Source: Chryseobacterium panacisoli (GTDB lineage: Bacteria > Bacteroidota > Bacteroidia > Flavobacteriales > Weeksellaceae). Taken from it: a stretch of 64,000 nucleotides of DNA. Within the stretch, counting starts at the first letter, position 1; each line of letters begins with the position of its first letter. A program made the position numbers and the translations under genes. The stretch lies in NCBI RefSeq assembly GCF_008274625.1, contig NZ_VTRU01000001.1, positions 620,001-684,000 on the forward strand. Reading direction: 5' to 3'. A model generated the notes under the pieces. The model had not been told where the DNA came from. It searched no databases and saw nothing but the letters and a program-made list of their open reading frames with translations. Positions 40,200-49,565 of this stretch are shown here, in pieces.

Positions 40200-41771
40200 T
40201 TATTTATAATCCTTTGAACTTCTTCTGGGTTCTTTTACTTCCGGCCATTTTACCGTATCGCCTTTCTCATCCTGAGGCATTGCTCTTTTTTCTCTGTTGG
40301 TGAATTCCGGGTCTTCAGAAGCCATATAAGCTAATGCCGCCGTTAAAATCACATTGTTTTTTACCTCATCAAAAACAATTTTGTCATAGGTATCTTTTGT
40401 GGTATGCCATGTATATCCGAAATACCCCCAGTTCAGAGAACCTAAAGAAAATCCTGGTGCTCCGGCTGCTACAAATGAAGCATGATCCGAGCCGCCACCG
40501 CCTGGCATTCCGGGAAAATCGGTTTTAATATGGCTTTTCACTGCCTTTGGAACTCCGTCAAGCCATTTTCCGATATAATCATAAGCTTTTACAAATCCCT
40601 GGCCACTGATATTCACAACACGCCCTGTTCCGTTATCTTGGTTAAAAGCAGCCTGAATTCCTTTTATAATCTGAGGGTTATCCATCACAAAACCTCTGGA
40701 CCCGTTTAATCCCTGCTCTTCACTTCCCCAAAGTCCTATTACGATAGTTCTTTTATTATTAGGATAATATTTTTTCAGGATTCTCATTGTTTCCAGCATC
40801 GTAATCGTTCCTGTTCCGTTATCTGTAGCGCCCTGAGCTCCGTCCCATGAATCAAGGTGAGCCGAAAGAATTACATATTCATCCGGTTTTTCTTTTCCTT
40901 TGATCATACCAATTGTGTTAAAACTTTTGGCTTCAGGAAGTATTTTAGACTGGGCATCAATTTTTATTTTAGGAAGAGTTCCTTTTTCTGCCATTCTGTA
41001 GAGCATTCCATAATCTTCCACATCAATATCAATCATAGGAATTTTGGTTGTTTTTGCTCCGAATATTCTGTTAGCTCCCATAATTCCAGTCCAGTTTGAA
41101 ATAGCAATTCCTGCCGCTCCGGCTTTTTCCAAGGCCTCCGGAAGGCTGTTGTTGTCATATCCGATATTCTTCACATAAGCAGTGAAATCTTTAGCAGCCT
41201 GTTCTTTTTCTGCTTTAAGCTTTTCATACAGCTCAGGAGTGGCAAATTCTTTGATCTGTTCATCAGAACGTCCGATCTTCTGATACTGTGCCATCAGCAC
41301 TATTTTTCCTTTTGCAGAAGGAAGCCATTGATCAAACTCGGCCTTAGAAGACACTTTAGGAAGCGTAATGACTTCTGCCTCAACCGCTTTTTTAGTAGCG
41401 GGGCTCCATGCAAGCTGTGTGGCAGCCAGAGATTTTACACGCGGATACGTCATATCCACATGGGTAGTACCTCTCTGCCATCCTTTCCATGTTCCAAACT
41501 GCTGAAGACTGGCATCTACTCCCCATGAACGAAGCTTACCAGCACTCCATTCGTTGGCTGCAAGCATTTCGGGAGTTCCTACAAGACGCGGCCCGATACC
41601 GTCCAACAGCTCATACGCAAGATTCTCCAGCTGAGAATTATTATTTACTTCATCTACAAAACTTTTTACGATAGGGTTTAGCCTTTCTTTTGGGTCAACC
41701 TTTACCTGAGCCCATGAAAACTGGGCAGCCAGCACTACTGCAGGCACTGCAAAAAATCTATTTATCCTCAT
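40200..41771 (-). CDS. Secreted M28-family metallopeptidase
   Basis: A 523-residue exported aminopeptidase. Signal peptide MRINRFFAVPAVVLAAQFSWAQ is followed by a PA-type insert and the M28 dizinc catalytic domain. Ligand motifs are AHLDSWDGAQGATDNGTG, GLWGSEEQGLNG, NQDNGTGR, GGSDHASF and a late HTTKDTYD histidine. Residues around 330-345 form the EE catalytic pair. No T9SS tail is seen. Single-gene unit; function is extracellular or periplasmic peptide trimming. Confidence 0.92.
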   Translation of the reverse strand: MRINRFFAVPAVVLAAQFSWAQVKVDPKERLNPIVKSFVDEVNNNSQLENLAYELLDGIGPRLVGTPEMLAANEWSAGKLRSWGVDASLQQFGTWKGWQRGTTHVDMTYPRVKSLAATQLAWSPATKKAVEAEVITLPKVSSKAEFDQWLPSAKGKIVLMAQYQKIGRSDEQIKEFATPELYEKLKAEKEQAAKDFTAYVKNIGYDNNSLPEALEKAGAAGIAISNWTGIMGANRIFGAKTTKIPMIDIDVEDYGMLYRMAEKGTLPKIKIDAQSKILPEAKSFNTIGMIKGKEKPDEYVILSAHLDSWDGAQGATDNGTGTITMLETMRILKKYYPNNKRTIVIGLWGSEEQGLNGSRGFVMDNPQIIKGIQAAFNQDNGTGRVVNISGQGFVKAYDYIGKWLDGVPKAVKSHIKTDFPGMPGGGGSDHASFVAAGAPGFSLGSLNWGYFGYTWHTTKDTYDKIVFDEVKNNVILTAALAYMASEDPEFTNREKRAMPQDEKGDTVKWPEVKEPRRSSKDYK

Positions 41772-41997
41772 AATATATATTGATTGGTTTAAAGATAAAG
41801 GAAATTAAGGAGATGATGAAAAATTGAACTTAAAAAAGCTCTTTTTAAAAGATATTATCAATTTTTTCAGAACAGTAAAGGAAAAAACACTAACCGATGA
41901 CTACATGTAAATTAAAAAAACATGTTGTTGACCGTGTTTCAGAAGTTCTCTAAAGGCAGAAAACTTCAACATTGGAAATCCAAATTATGGCATAAAA

Positions 41998-42019
41998 AAG
42001 CCGGCTTCAAAAGCCGGCT
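41998..42019 (-). terminator. Terminator of the histone-H1-like gene
   Basis: AGCCGGCT repeated as an inverted repeat (self-complementary arms) around a short loop, followed by a T run on the minus strand, 10 bp past the stop. Confidence 0.8.
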
Positions 42020-42028
42020 AAAAGTGAA

Positions 42029-42205
42029 TTATTTTTTAGCTTCTTCTACAGAAACTTTTCTGAAGTCTTTGAACAGTTTGCTTAGTTCTAAAGCCGCTTT
42101 ACGAGCTCTTGTACCAGCTGCTTTGTTACCTTTTTCTGCTTGTTGGTTTGCCTCAGTTGTGAACGCTTCAAATTCTGCGTTGATTTTTTCAATTAGTTCT
42201 TTCAT
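42029..42205 (-). CDS. Histone-H1-like DNA-associated protein
   Basis: A 58-residue Lys/Glu-rich helical protein (start MKELIEKINAEFEAFTTEAN, with AGTRARKAALELSKLFKDFRK and end VSVEEAKK). It matches the short histone-H1-like proteins common in Bacteroidota. The protein likely binds DNA nonspecifically. A TATATTTG promoter box lies 21 bp upstream. The gene is absent from the longer open frames because it is shorter than typical cut-offs. Confidence 0.85.
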   Translation of the reverse strand: MKELIEKINAEFEAFTTEANQQAEKGNKAAGTRARKAALELSKLFKDFRKVSVEEAKK

Positions 42206-42516
42206 TTATTTAAAAATTTAGGCTGCAAATATAGGTTTTATGGCGATTCCAGCCTAATTGTGTTGAAAAAAAATGGTGGATTTAATTATTTTTTTTGAGT
42301 CTTTCTACAATTCAATTTAATTTTTAAAATAAAATCGAATTATTACTGGAAATCAGCCATCTGTTTGAATCTAAAATACGTAATAAATTAAGTTACCAAT
42401 AAACCCTTAAGAATCAATGCGAATAGAAAAAATGAAGGCTCTAAAAGCTTTTATTTAATACCCGTCCAATCTCAAACCTTTTCCAATAATTTTATTATCC
42501 TTAACAATTTAAAACA
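42206..42516. other. 311-bp intergenic region
   Basis: Contains the histone-like gene promoter at its left end. The remainder is AT-rich with no ORF, hairpin or motif I can support; a weak AAGCTTTTA palindrome near 42440 is too short to call a terminator for the MocR gene. Confidence 0.4.
42226..42233 (-). promoter_or_regulatory. Promoter -7 element of the histone-like gene
   Basis: Minus-strand TATATTTG, an exact TAnnTTTG match, 21 bp upstream of the ATG. Confidence 0.65.
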
Positions 42517-43923
42517 TTAATTCCTGAGCTTTTTTCCTGCTTTCTGTAATAAAATAATACTTTCGGAGGTAATACGCTCTGCAAAAACGATCCGGAAATG
42601 ATAATAATATTTATTCGTGAATGAAAATGTATCTCCCGGAGTAAATAGAATCTGATGCTTTTCACAGTATTCATAAAATCTTTTCATGTCCGTATGTTCC
42701 GGAAGCTGTCCCCAAATGCTGTAACCACCCTGAGGCCTGTAAAAATAAGAACCTTCAGGAAAGTAAGTTCTTAAAGCGTCCAACACCTGTGCTGCCTGCT
42801 GGCTGAGTTTCTTCCTGAATGCCCGAAGATGTCTTTCATAACTGCTTCCCTGCAGTAGTTTCAAAACCAGTTCCTGATAAACAGGTGAAACAGTCCGTCC
42901 TAATGCAAACCTGATTCTTTCGGATTTTGCATAAAAATTTCCGGCATAAAGCCAGCCTAAACGTATTCCCGGTGCCAATGTTTTTGAAAATGATGAATAG
43001 ATCATCACGTTTCCATTTTTATCGAAGCTTTTTATAGGTTGAGGTCTTTGTTCCTCAAAATAAAGATCGGAATACATATCATTTTCAATAATACACAAGT
43101 GATGGGCTTCTGCAATAGTAAGGACTTCTTTCTTCGTTTCATCATCCATTACCACTCCTGTGGGATTATGAAAATTAGGAGTTATAACAAGAGCGCAAAT
43201 GTTATTCTCCTGACAGACTCTTCTGAAATATTCCGTATCAAAACCACTTCTATGGTGTATGGGAATCTCTATCACTTTCAGTTCCAGATGTGCAATCACT
43301 TCCAGCACGGAAAACACACACGGACTGTCAACAGCAACCAGATCTCCGGCTTTTGTGACTGATTTCAAAGCTATTGTGAGTGCCTGTAGTGCACCGTCTG
43401 TAATGATTATTTCATCAGGATTTAAAGTACAGCCGTAAGTTCCCATTTGTTTTGCAATCTCTTTCTTTAATGCTTGCAGACCATTTGACGGGTAATATCT
43501 GAGCAGCGATGCTCCTTTCTCACGAATCACTTCCTGCATCGTTCTGAGGATGAGTTTCTGCGGAATCAGTAAATCTCCCGGCACAGCTGCATTGAAAGAA
43601 CTGGACTCTGAGGTCCTTTTGGATGTCAGCATCATATTTTTCAGAAACTCAGCATCTCTTATTACAACAGGCGGTTTTGCTCTGGCTTCCGGAATATTCT
43701 CTTCCTCAGTTTTTGCAACAAAATATCCTGACCTCGGATAGCTTCTGATCAGCCCTTTAATCATAAGATATTCAAACCCACTTTGTACAGAACTTGTACT
43801 GAGCTTATATTTTTCTTTAACTTCACGAACGGACGGAAGTCTGTCCTTTTCCTGTAAAACCCCGGTACGGATCTGTTTTTCTATTACCGCTGTAAAAACT
43901 TCATACTTATAAGATTTTGCCAT
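42517..43923 (-). CDS. MocR-type regulator (GntR HTH fused to PLP aminotransferase domain)
   Basis: A 468-residue regulator. The N-terminal GntR winged helix (VREVKEKYKLSTSSVQSGFEYL) is joined to a fold-type I aminotransferase-like domain with YPSNGLQALKKEI, TPNFHNPTGV and the PLP lysine in IYSSFSKTLAPGIRLGW. MocR proteins sense PLP or amino-acid derivatives. The frame extends to 43986 with TTG, but a TAAATTTG box at 43942-43949 supports the ATG at 43923. It is divergent from the GNAT gene. Confidence 0.88.
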   Translation of the reverse strand: MAKSYKYEVFTAVIEKQIRTGVLQEKDRLPSVREVKEKYKLSTSSVQSGFEYLMIKGLIRSYPRSGYFVAKTEEENIPEARAKPPVVIRDAEFLKNMMLTSKRTSESSSFNAAVPGDLLIPQKLILRTMQEVIREKGASLLRYYPSNGLQALKKEIAKQMGTYGCTLNPDEIIITDGALQALTIALKSVTKAGDLVAVDSPCVFSVLEVIAHLELKVIEIPIHHRSGFDTEYFRRVCQENNICALVITPNFHNPTGVVMDDETKKEVLTIAEAHHLCIIENDMYSDLYFEEQRPQPIKSFDKNGNVMIYSSFSKTLAPGIRLGWLYAGNFYAKSERIRFALGRTVSPVYQELVLKLLQGSSYERHLRAFRKKLSQQAAQVLDALRTYFPEGSYFYRPQGGYSIWGQLPEHTDMKRFYEYCEKHQILFTPGDTFSFTNKYYYHFRIVFAERITSESIILLQKAGKKLRN

Positions 43924-43931
43924 AACATCAA

Positions 43932-44024
43932 CTGTACTGAACAAATTTACAAAAAACACTATTCTGTACCGATGATATTTTAGCAAACTGTATCCCTTTT
44001 GAATGGATTAATCTTATAATTTTG
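43932..44024. promoter_or_regulatory. Divergent MocR/GNAT control region
   Basis: Minus-strand TAAATTTG (43942-43949) faces plus-strand TAATTTTG (44017-44024). CTGTAC occurs at 43932 and 43964, with a third variant CTGTAT at 43988; these direct repeats may be MocR sites. Confidence 0.5.
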
Positions 44025-44040
44025 AATAAAAAAAGATCCC

Positions 44041-44562
44041 ATGGATATTATTTCAAAATTTACAGTAGGTTCTGAAGAGGGAATTTCTGATCTTATAACC
44101 ATTATTGATTCTTCCGTTTATACACTACATAAAGACTTTATAAGTGAGGAAAACATTAAAAAATATATTCATAGTGAAATAGATCCGAGAAAAATCATCA
44201 ATGACCTGAATGATCTTTCCAACCAGCTAATTATGACGTATGCAGATCAAAAACCTGCCGGATACAGCATCATCAAAAGTGGTTCTCTGCATCCTGGCAT
44301 ACCGGACGGAAAAAGAGCTACAGAAATCAGTTTTGTGATTATTCCAGAGTTTAATCTTCCTGAAACAAGGCAATCACTTTGGAAAAAATGCAGATCAGCA
44401 GTGAGCTTTACGGATATCATATGGGCCAATATGCTGGATCATGATCCACTTTCAGAGTTTTTAAAAGACTCTGGTTTTGTATCTGTTGCCACTTCAAAAG
44501 CTGGCCCATTCCAGCTCCCATCACATATTTTAGAATTGGAGATTAATAAAAATAATGTTTAA
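44041..44562 (+). CDS. GNAT-family N-acetyltransferase-like protein
   Basis: A 173-residue protein whose central part resembles a GNAT fold (LIMTYADQKPAGYSIIKSG followed by KRATEISFVIIPEF), with an alpha-helical N-terminal segment. The canonical acetyl-CoA loop (R/Q-x-x-G-x-G/A) is not clearly visible, so activity is unsure. It is divergently arranged with the MocR gene, suggesting that MocR controls it. Uncertain family call. Confidence 0.6.
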   Translation: MDIISKFTVGSEEGISDLITIIDSSVYTLHKDFISEENIKKYIHSEIDPRKIINDLNDLSNQLIMTYADQKPAGYSIIKSGSLHPGIPDGKRATEISFVIIPEFNLPETRQSLWKKCRSAVSFTDIIWANMLDHDPLSEFLKDSGFVSVATSKAGPFQLPSHILELEINKNNV

Positions 44563-44683
44563 TCACAGATTACTCAGATTTGCATATATAGTTATGATAT
44601 TTTACAACAGATAGACAGTTTTTAATATTGCTATTATTGAGAGGAGCTATCCTTCTCATTTCTTTATTTCATTTAAAATTATT

Positions 44684-44712
44684 TTGAATGAAGAATGGTT
44701 TTATTATCTTTG
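44684..44712 (+). promoter_or_regulatory. Consensus promoter of the AraC gene at 44732
   Basis: TTG (44684-44686), 18-bp spacer and TATCTTTG (44705-44712), a full match to the flavobacterial TTG-N17-23-TAnnTTTG consensus, 19 bp before the ATG. Confidence 0.7.
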
Positions 44713-44731
44713 ATTTTTATAATTTATACTT

Positions 44732-45646
44732 ATGAGCGATCAGCTGGAAACCATAGAAGATTACTACAAACGTATCCGGAAGAACCAGATCAAAATGTTT
44801 GATTCTGAGGATTTTGAAATAGGCAAGTCACATTTCAATATTTCGATGCGGAAATACTGCAGTTTTAAGAGTCCTTACAACCGCCGAGATTATTATAAAA
44901 TCAGTTTTATCATTGGAAAAGGAACCATTCATTATGGCACACACCAGCTATATATTGACCGTCCGGCATTATTCTTTCCTTCCCCGAGCATTCCCTATTC
45001 CTGGGAGTGTGACAGTGATCTTCAGGAAGGTTATTTTTGTCTGTTCAACCAGGAATTTTTTAACGAAAATTCAGAATTTAATCTGTTTAAAAAAACTTCA
45101 ATGTTCAAAGAATGGAGCAAACCTGTAGTCTTTCTGACCGAAGAACAGACTCAGCTGGCCACCCTTTATTTTGATCAGATTTACAAAATGAATAATTCTG
45201 CCTATCCTTTCCGATGCAGCAGTATCAAAAGCAATCTGGCCTCTGTTATGCACTTGGCAATGGAAAACCGTGTGGAAGACATCAACCCTAATGAACTTCC
45301 TGCAAATGTGCGTTTATACAGATTATTTGATGAGCTTCTCAACAAACAGTTTCCTTTAGACTCCCCTGCTTATCCACTTGCATTAAAAACTCCTTCGGAC
45401 TTCGCGGATCGTCTTAATGTGCATGTGAATCATTTGAACTCTTCGGTAAAATCTGTAACACAGCTTACCACAACACAGCTTATTAAAGAAAAGATGTTTG
45501 AAGAGTCTAAAAATCTTCTGAAGTATACCAATTGGGACATCGCACAGATCGGTTATACATTAGGATTTGATCAGCCTGCTCATTTTAATAATTTCTTTAA
45601 AAAACATGCCCGGACTTCACCATTAAAATTTAAGAATTTATCTTAA
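44732..45646 (+). CDS. AraC-family transcriptional regulator
   Basis: A 304-residue regulator with a cupin-like N-terminal domain (YYKISFIIGKG, IPYSWECD) and C-terminal AraC helices (RLNVHVNHLNSSVKS, YTLGFDQPAHFNNFFKKHA). It is a paralogue of the regulator at 22521-23459. It lies 82 bp upstream of an MFS exporter gene on the same strand, so control of that exporter is a reasonable inference. Confidence 0.88.
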   Translation: MSDQLETIEDYYKRIRKNQIKMFDSEDFEIGKSHFNISMRKYCSFKSPYNRRDYYKISFIIGKGTIHYGTHQLYIDRPALFFPSPSIPYSWECDSDLQEGYFCLFNQEFFNENSEFNLFKKTSMFKEWSKPVVFLTEEQTQLATLYFDQIYKMNNSAYPFRCSSIKSNLASVMHLAMENRVEDINPNELPANVRLYRLFDELLNKQFPLDSPAYPLALKTPSDFADRLNVHVNHLNSSVKSVTQLTTTQLIKEKMFEESKNLLKYTNWDIAQIGYTLGFDQPAHFNNFFKKHARTSPLKFKNLS

Positions 45647-45728
45647 TATTTGATTTTTGTAATTTTTACTTTGTCTTTTAAAGTTTACTTTCATATTTCT
45701 TGACTTATTTTTGCATAGTTAAAAATGA

Positions 45729-46940
45729 ATGAATATGTTGAGAGAAGCATCTGAAAAAAGAATCAGATTAATTACCATTATGGCTTTCGTATCGATCCCG
45801 CTGTCAGGGTTTGTTACAGACATTTATTTACCATCGTTCCCTTCTATGGCCAAGGAAATGATGGTTTCAGAAAAAGACATCCAGATTACTCTGACTTCAT
45901 ATCTCCTGAGCTACGGAATTTCCCAGTTATTTGTGGGAGGAATCCTGGACAGTATTGGCCGTTACCGTCCGAAACTGATTGCATTATTCTTATTGATTCT
46001 GACCAGTATTTTAATTACAATGACCAACAGCATTTTACTGATTTGCCTGCTTCGTATTCTACAGGGAGCTGCTGTTTCGGTTCTTGTTGTGGCCACGCGT
46101 GCTATTTTTGTAGATATTTATGATGCAGAGAGGGTAAAGCATTATTTGAGCTACTTTACGATTGTATGGTCGTGCGGTCCTATTCTGGCTCCATTCCTGG
46201 GGGGATATCTTGAGAAAATCTTTAACTGGCATGCTAACTTTTATTTTCTGGCAGCTTATGCCGGATTTTTATTCCTTTTCGAGTGGTTTTTTAGTGGAGA
46301 GAGTCTTCCCCAGAAAAAGAAACTGGACCTCTCAGAGAATATCAGCCTTTACAAAATGATGCTTAAGAACAGGATTTTCATGCTGGGAATTTTCATATTA
46401 GGACTGAGCTACTCTATTGTTATGGTATTTAATATTACCGGACCGTTTATTATTGAAAATACCTTTCATTTTACACCGGTAGTTATCGGATATTGTACAT
46501 TAATATTAGGATTCTCATGGATGATCGGAGGTTTTATCGGAAAGCGTAGACTGACCCTTGATTTCAAACCAAGAATACTACAGCCTGTCCTGCTTCAGCT
46601 TATTCTGATTGCCGGGCTGATCATCACGAGTTATTTTGCAGAAAGTCTCTTCATCATGGTACCTTTTGCCTTTTTTATTCACATCTGTTCCGGGATTTTA
46701 TTTACCTCCTTTTTTACGACAAGTATGCTTTACTTTCCTAAAAATGCAGGAACAGCTGGTGGATTAATGGGTGGATTGGTATATGTAATTACTTCGATAA
46801 CGAGCTTTATTATTTCGGTAAGCGGAACCGTCAGCGAACAAAAAGACCTGTCCTGGCGTTATCTGATCATCGCATGCTTCCTTTTCGGAATCATCCTTAT
46901 CATGCATCAAGCCGTAAAAAAAGAAAAAGCAGGGATTTAA
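45729..46940 (+). CDS. MFS multidrug transporter, Bcr/CflA-type
   Basis: A 403-residue 12-helix drug-resistance MFS exporter. Motif A is GILDSIGRYRPKL after the second helix; D/R pairs and the motif C region VVWSCGPILAPFLGG follow. Bcr/CflA exporters extrude bicyclomycin, sulfonamides and similar drugs. A TATTTTTG box lies at 45706-45713, so the 5' leader is very short and ATG 45735 is an alternative start. Terminator overlaps its stop. Confidence 0.88.
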   Translation: MNMLREASEKRIRLITIMAFVSIPLSGFVTDIYLPSFPSMAKEMMVSEKDIQITLTSYLLSYGISQLFVGGILDSIGRYRPKLIALFLLILTSILITMTNSILLICLLRILQGAAVSVLVVATRAIFVDIYDAERVKHYLSYFTIVWSCGPILAPFLGGYLEKIFNWHANFYFLAAYAGFLFLFEWFFSGESLPQKKKLDLSENISLYKMMLKNRIFMLGIFILGLSYSIVMVFNITGPFIIENTFHFTPVVIGYCTLILGFSWMIGGFIGKRRLTLDFKPRILQPVLLQLILIAGLIITSYFAESLFIMVPFAFFIHICSGILFTSFFTTSMLYFPKNAGTAGGLMGGLVYVITSITSFIISVSGTVSEQKDLSWRYLIIACFLFGIILIMHQAVKKEKAGI

Positions 46941-46951
46941 TCTCTGCTTTT
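46925..46951 (+). terminator. Terminator of the MFS gene
   Basis: GCAGGGAT pairs with ATCTCTGC (one G-U pair) around TTA, extended by A-T pairs and a T run; it spans the stop codon. Confidence 0.85.
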
Positions 46952-46958
46952 TTTACCT

Positions 46959-47312
46959 CTATTTTATAGTTTCCAGATATTCTTTCAATATAATGGCATG
47001 ACAATGTTCTTCATCTTTGGCCGCATACAGAAGTGTAATTTTTTCCTGATCTTTATGACGTTTCAGAAAGTCTCTTCCAAGGTCTGCTTCATGGAGTTCT
47101 TTTCTGTACTTTTCTGAAAATTCTGTCCATAATTCAAATGAATGATGAAACCATAGCCTTAACTCGGTTGATGGTGCCAGATCTTTCTCCCACTCATTGA
47201 GACCGGCATTTTCTTTAGAAAGCCCTCTCGGCCACAAACGATCAACCAATACACGGCAGCCGTCATTCGGAGACGAAATATCATACACTCTTTTTAACAC
47301 AATTACAGACAT
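46959..47312 (-). CDS. DUF488 family protein
   Basis: A 117-residue protein with the DUF488 pattern: KRVYDISSPNDGCRVLVDRLWPRGLSKE, LRLWFHHSFELWTEFSEKY and an Asp/Glu-rich end. Function is unknown; the conserved Asp, Arg and His suggest an enzyme or nucleotide-related role. Single gene facing the MFS gene terminator. Confidence 0.8.
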   Translation of the reverse strand: MSVIVLKRVYDISSPNDGCRVLVDRLWPRGLSKENAGLNEWEKDLAPSTELRLWFHHSFELWTEFSEKYRKELHEADLGRDFLKRHKDQEKITLLYAAKDEEHCHAIILKEYLETIK

Positions 47313-47413
47313 TCTTCTTGTTTTTAAAAACTGCTAAGGTATCACGCTGCAAAATTTGTTCCTGTATTCTTATTTTCTATTTCTTATTTCTTGTTATAGA
47401 ATACTTTATCTTC

Positions 47414-47450
47414 AATTAGTTTTAATTAAAACTAATTTTTTGTATATTTG
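47414..47450 (+). promoter_or_regulatory. 24-bp perfect palindrome upstream of the MarR promoter box
   Basis: AATTAGTTTTAATTAAAACTAATT (24 bases as two 12-base halves, positions 47414-47437) is perfectly self-complementary. It is followed after 5 bp by a TATATTTG box (47443-47450). A MarR dimer binding here would cover the -33 region, the classic autoregulation site. Confidence 0.7.
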
Positions 47451-47516
47451 TTAGGATGAGTCATGCTAAAAATAATTTTTGAACATTTACCTTATCCCCT
47501 ATCATTATTACACAAT

Positions 47517-47993
47517 ATGCTTGAAAAACAGAACAATATATCAGAACTGGCTTTGGAGCTTGGCCTGGCAATGAGTGAAATGAAAAGCCGTCTTCGACAG
47601 AAGATTCAGACCACGATTAATGAATATGATCCTGATCTTTCTTTTGAACTGATTGAAGTTCTGGGCCTTCTTTCGCGTAATAATGGTATCAACCAGCAGG
47701 AAATAGGAAATAAAGTAAGCAAAGATAAATCAAGCATTACCTATCTCATCAACAGCCTTGTAAAACGTGATCTGGTTGAGCGGATTACTGATAAAAGTGA
47801 CAGAAGAAATAAACAGGTCTTTTTGACTGCGAAAGGTAAACAGATTATAGAAACCGTTTATCCGTGGGCATTGGATCTTTATAAAAAAGCAGCTGGTGAT
47901 ATTGATACGGAAGAGATTTACAAAGCTCTGCTTCTTGTAAAAAAAATGACAGCAAACCTGGAAGAATCAGGACCAAAACATAATACAATATGA
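47517..47993 (+). CDS. MarR-family transcriptional regulator
   Basis: A winged-helix regulator with helix-turn-helix GINQQEIGNKVSKDKSSITYLINSL and wing DKSDRRNKQVFLTAKG. The frame is open from ATG 47463, but TATATTTG at 47443-47450 would leave only about a six-base leader there. ATG 47517 gives the usual MarR N terminus (158 residues) and a 60-base leader. Its stop overlaps the UspA start by 4 bp. The palindrome upstream is a probable operator. Confidence 0.85.
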   Translation: MLEKQNNISELALELGLAMSEMKSRLRQKIQTTINEYDPDLSFELIEVLGLLSRNNGINQQEIGNKVSKDKSSITYLINSLVKRDLVERITDKSDRRNKQVFLTAKGKQIIETVYPWALDLYKKAAGDIDTEEIYKALLLVKKMTANLEESGPKHNTI

Positions 47994-48832
47994 GAACAAT
48001 CCTTGTACCCGTTGATTTTACATCAACTACGGAAAATGCAGTAAGAGTTGCCGCAGATTGGGCAAAAACCTACGAATATCAAAACATCATCTTACTCAAA
48101 ACAGCAGGAGAATCTGAATTTGATTATCTGCATATTGCAGAAGGGCATTCGTTTGTGAATGAAGAAAGTGTCAATAATCTACTGCAAAGGACAGAATCAT
48201 TATTTGATCAGCTAAGCAGTATTATTACAGAAAAGTCTCCTGAAGTCAAAGTGTCCAGGATATTAAGTGACTGGACTATTACCAGAAGCATCAATGAACT
48301 TTTAAAAAACCAGCCTTCTGCAGAGCTGATTATCCTGGGAAGTGACGACCAGACTTCTTCTACTGAGAGTTTTGTTTCCGACAATATTATCCGCATTGCA
48401 AGAACGAGTCCTGTGAAGACCCTAATTATTCCTAACAGCTATCACTACACTCCTATAAAAAACATATTTATTCCTTGTGATATAAAGGGAATTAAAAGAT
48501 TAGAAAGACTGTTTCATCACAAATCCGTTATTCACAAACAGGATGTGCGTCTGATGTTTTTGAATATCAATACCAGTGAAAAAGAGGATGAGGAGAAAAA
48601 AAGAGAGCTGGAAGAGTATATTCGTGAGCGTTTAACAGATATTCCAAGCAGTATTCATTATTCTTATGATGAAAATGTTATTAAGGGTATTCTCACCTTT
48701 GCAGCCAATAATGAAGCGGATCTGATTATTGCTTTGCCAGGTCAGCATAGCTTTCTGTATTATCTGGCAAGCAGAAGTATTTCTGAGGGAATCTATCAGA
48801 ATACCCATCAGCCCGTGCTTATTTTAAAATAA
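47990..48832 (+). CDS. Universal stress protein with two UspA domains
   Basis: A 280-residue protein with two tandem Usp domains: the first starts ILVPVDFTSTTENAVRVAADWA, and the first domain ends with TSPVKTLIIPNS; the second starts KNIFIPCDIKG. Usp proteins bind nucleotides or act as stress modulators. It overlaps the MarR gene by 4 bp and is translationally coupled to it, so its expression is under the MarR palindrome. Confidence 0.85.
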   Translation: MRTILVPVDFTSTTENAVRVAADWAKTYEYQNIILLKTAGESEFDYLHIAEGHSFVNEESVNNLLQRTESLFDQLSSIITEKSPEVKVSRILSDWTITRSINELLKNQPSAELIILGSDDQTSSTESFVSDNIIRIARTSPVKTLIIPNSYHYTPIKNIFIPCDIKGIKRLERLFHHKSVIHKQDVRLMFLNINTSEKEDEEKKRELEEYIRERLTDIPSSIHYSYDENVIKGILTFAANNEADLIIALPGQHSFLYYLASRSISEGIYQNTHQPVLILK

Positions 48833-48859
48833 TAAAGGGTTTAAAAATGAATGAAAGCG

Positions 48860-49456
48860 CTAATAATAAATTTTAGTACTTTCAATTTTAACAAGTTTCT
48901 GTTCCTGCATTTTCTTGACATACCTGATCACCGTTTCTACCCGAAGACCGGTTAAAGTTGCTATTTGCTGTCTTGTATAGGGAATCAGAAAGGAATAGGC
49001 TTCTTCAAATCCGAAATAGCTTTTAATATGATCAAAAAGCTTCATGAGCTTCACAATAGGATCAGAAATAGCAAGAAAGCTGGAAATCATAAATCTGAAA
49101 TGCATTCTGTCAGCAATATATTTATTAATTTCCAGCATTAAATCCGGTTTTTCCAACAGTATCTGTAGAAATTTTGTTTTGGAAATCTTAATAATCTCAC
49201 AGTCTGTAACGGCAATGGCATTAATCGCATAATGATGATCCGTAAACAAATAGCTTTCACCAATGCAGTGCCCATCAAAAGGGAGCCCGTGAACAAACTC
49301 TTTTCCGTCTTCTAAAAAAGTATTCAGTTTCACAGTACCATACCTGATCTGGAAATAATATTTAGCTGCAGTTCCTTCTTTAAAAATAATATCCGCCGCA
49401 TTATATTTTTCCAGAATGGCTCCCCGGGAAAATAATAAGTCTTCACATATGATCAT
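48860..49456 (-). CDS. Crp/Fnr-family transcriptional regulator
   Basis: A 198-residue regulator: N-terminal cyclic-nucleotide-binding-type domain (AADIIFKEGTAAKYYFQIRYG, LPFDGHCIGESYLF) and C-terminal Crp HTH (TRQQIATLTGLRVETVIRYVKKMQE). No cysteine cluster for Fe-S, so not a true Fnr. Target genes are not evident. Confidence 0.88.
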   Translation of the reverse strand: MIICEDLLFSRGAILEKYNAADIIFKEGTAAKYYFQIRYGTVKLNTFLEDGKEFVHGLPFDGHCIGESYLFTDHHYAINAIAVTDCEIIKISKTKFLQILLEKPDLMLEINKYIADRMHFRFMISSFLAISDPIVKLMKLFDHIKSYFGFEEAYSFLIPYTRQQIATLTGLRVETVIRYVKKMQEQKLVKIESTKIYY

Positions 49457-49565
49457 CTTGCCATTATTATTAATTTGAGTAAAAATACTTAAAGTATAAG
49501 CAATATTGCAACTTATCGAATACCATAGAAAAAATGTTTTTTGATATCAGTATTACTCTTTTTTA

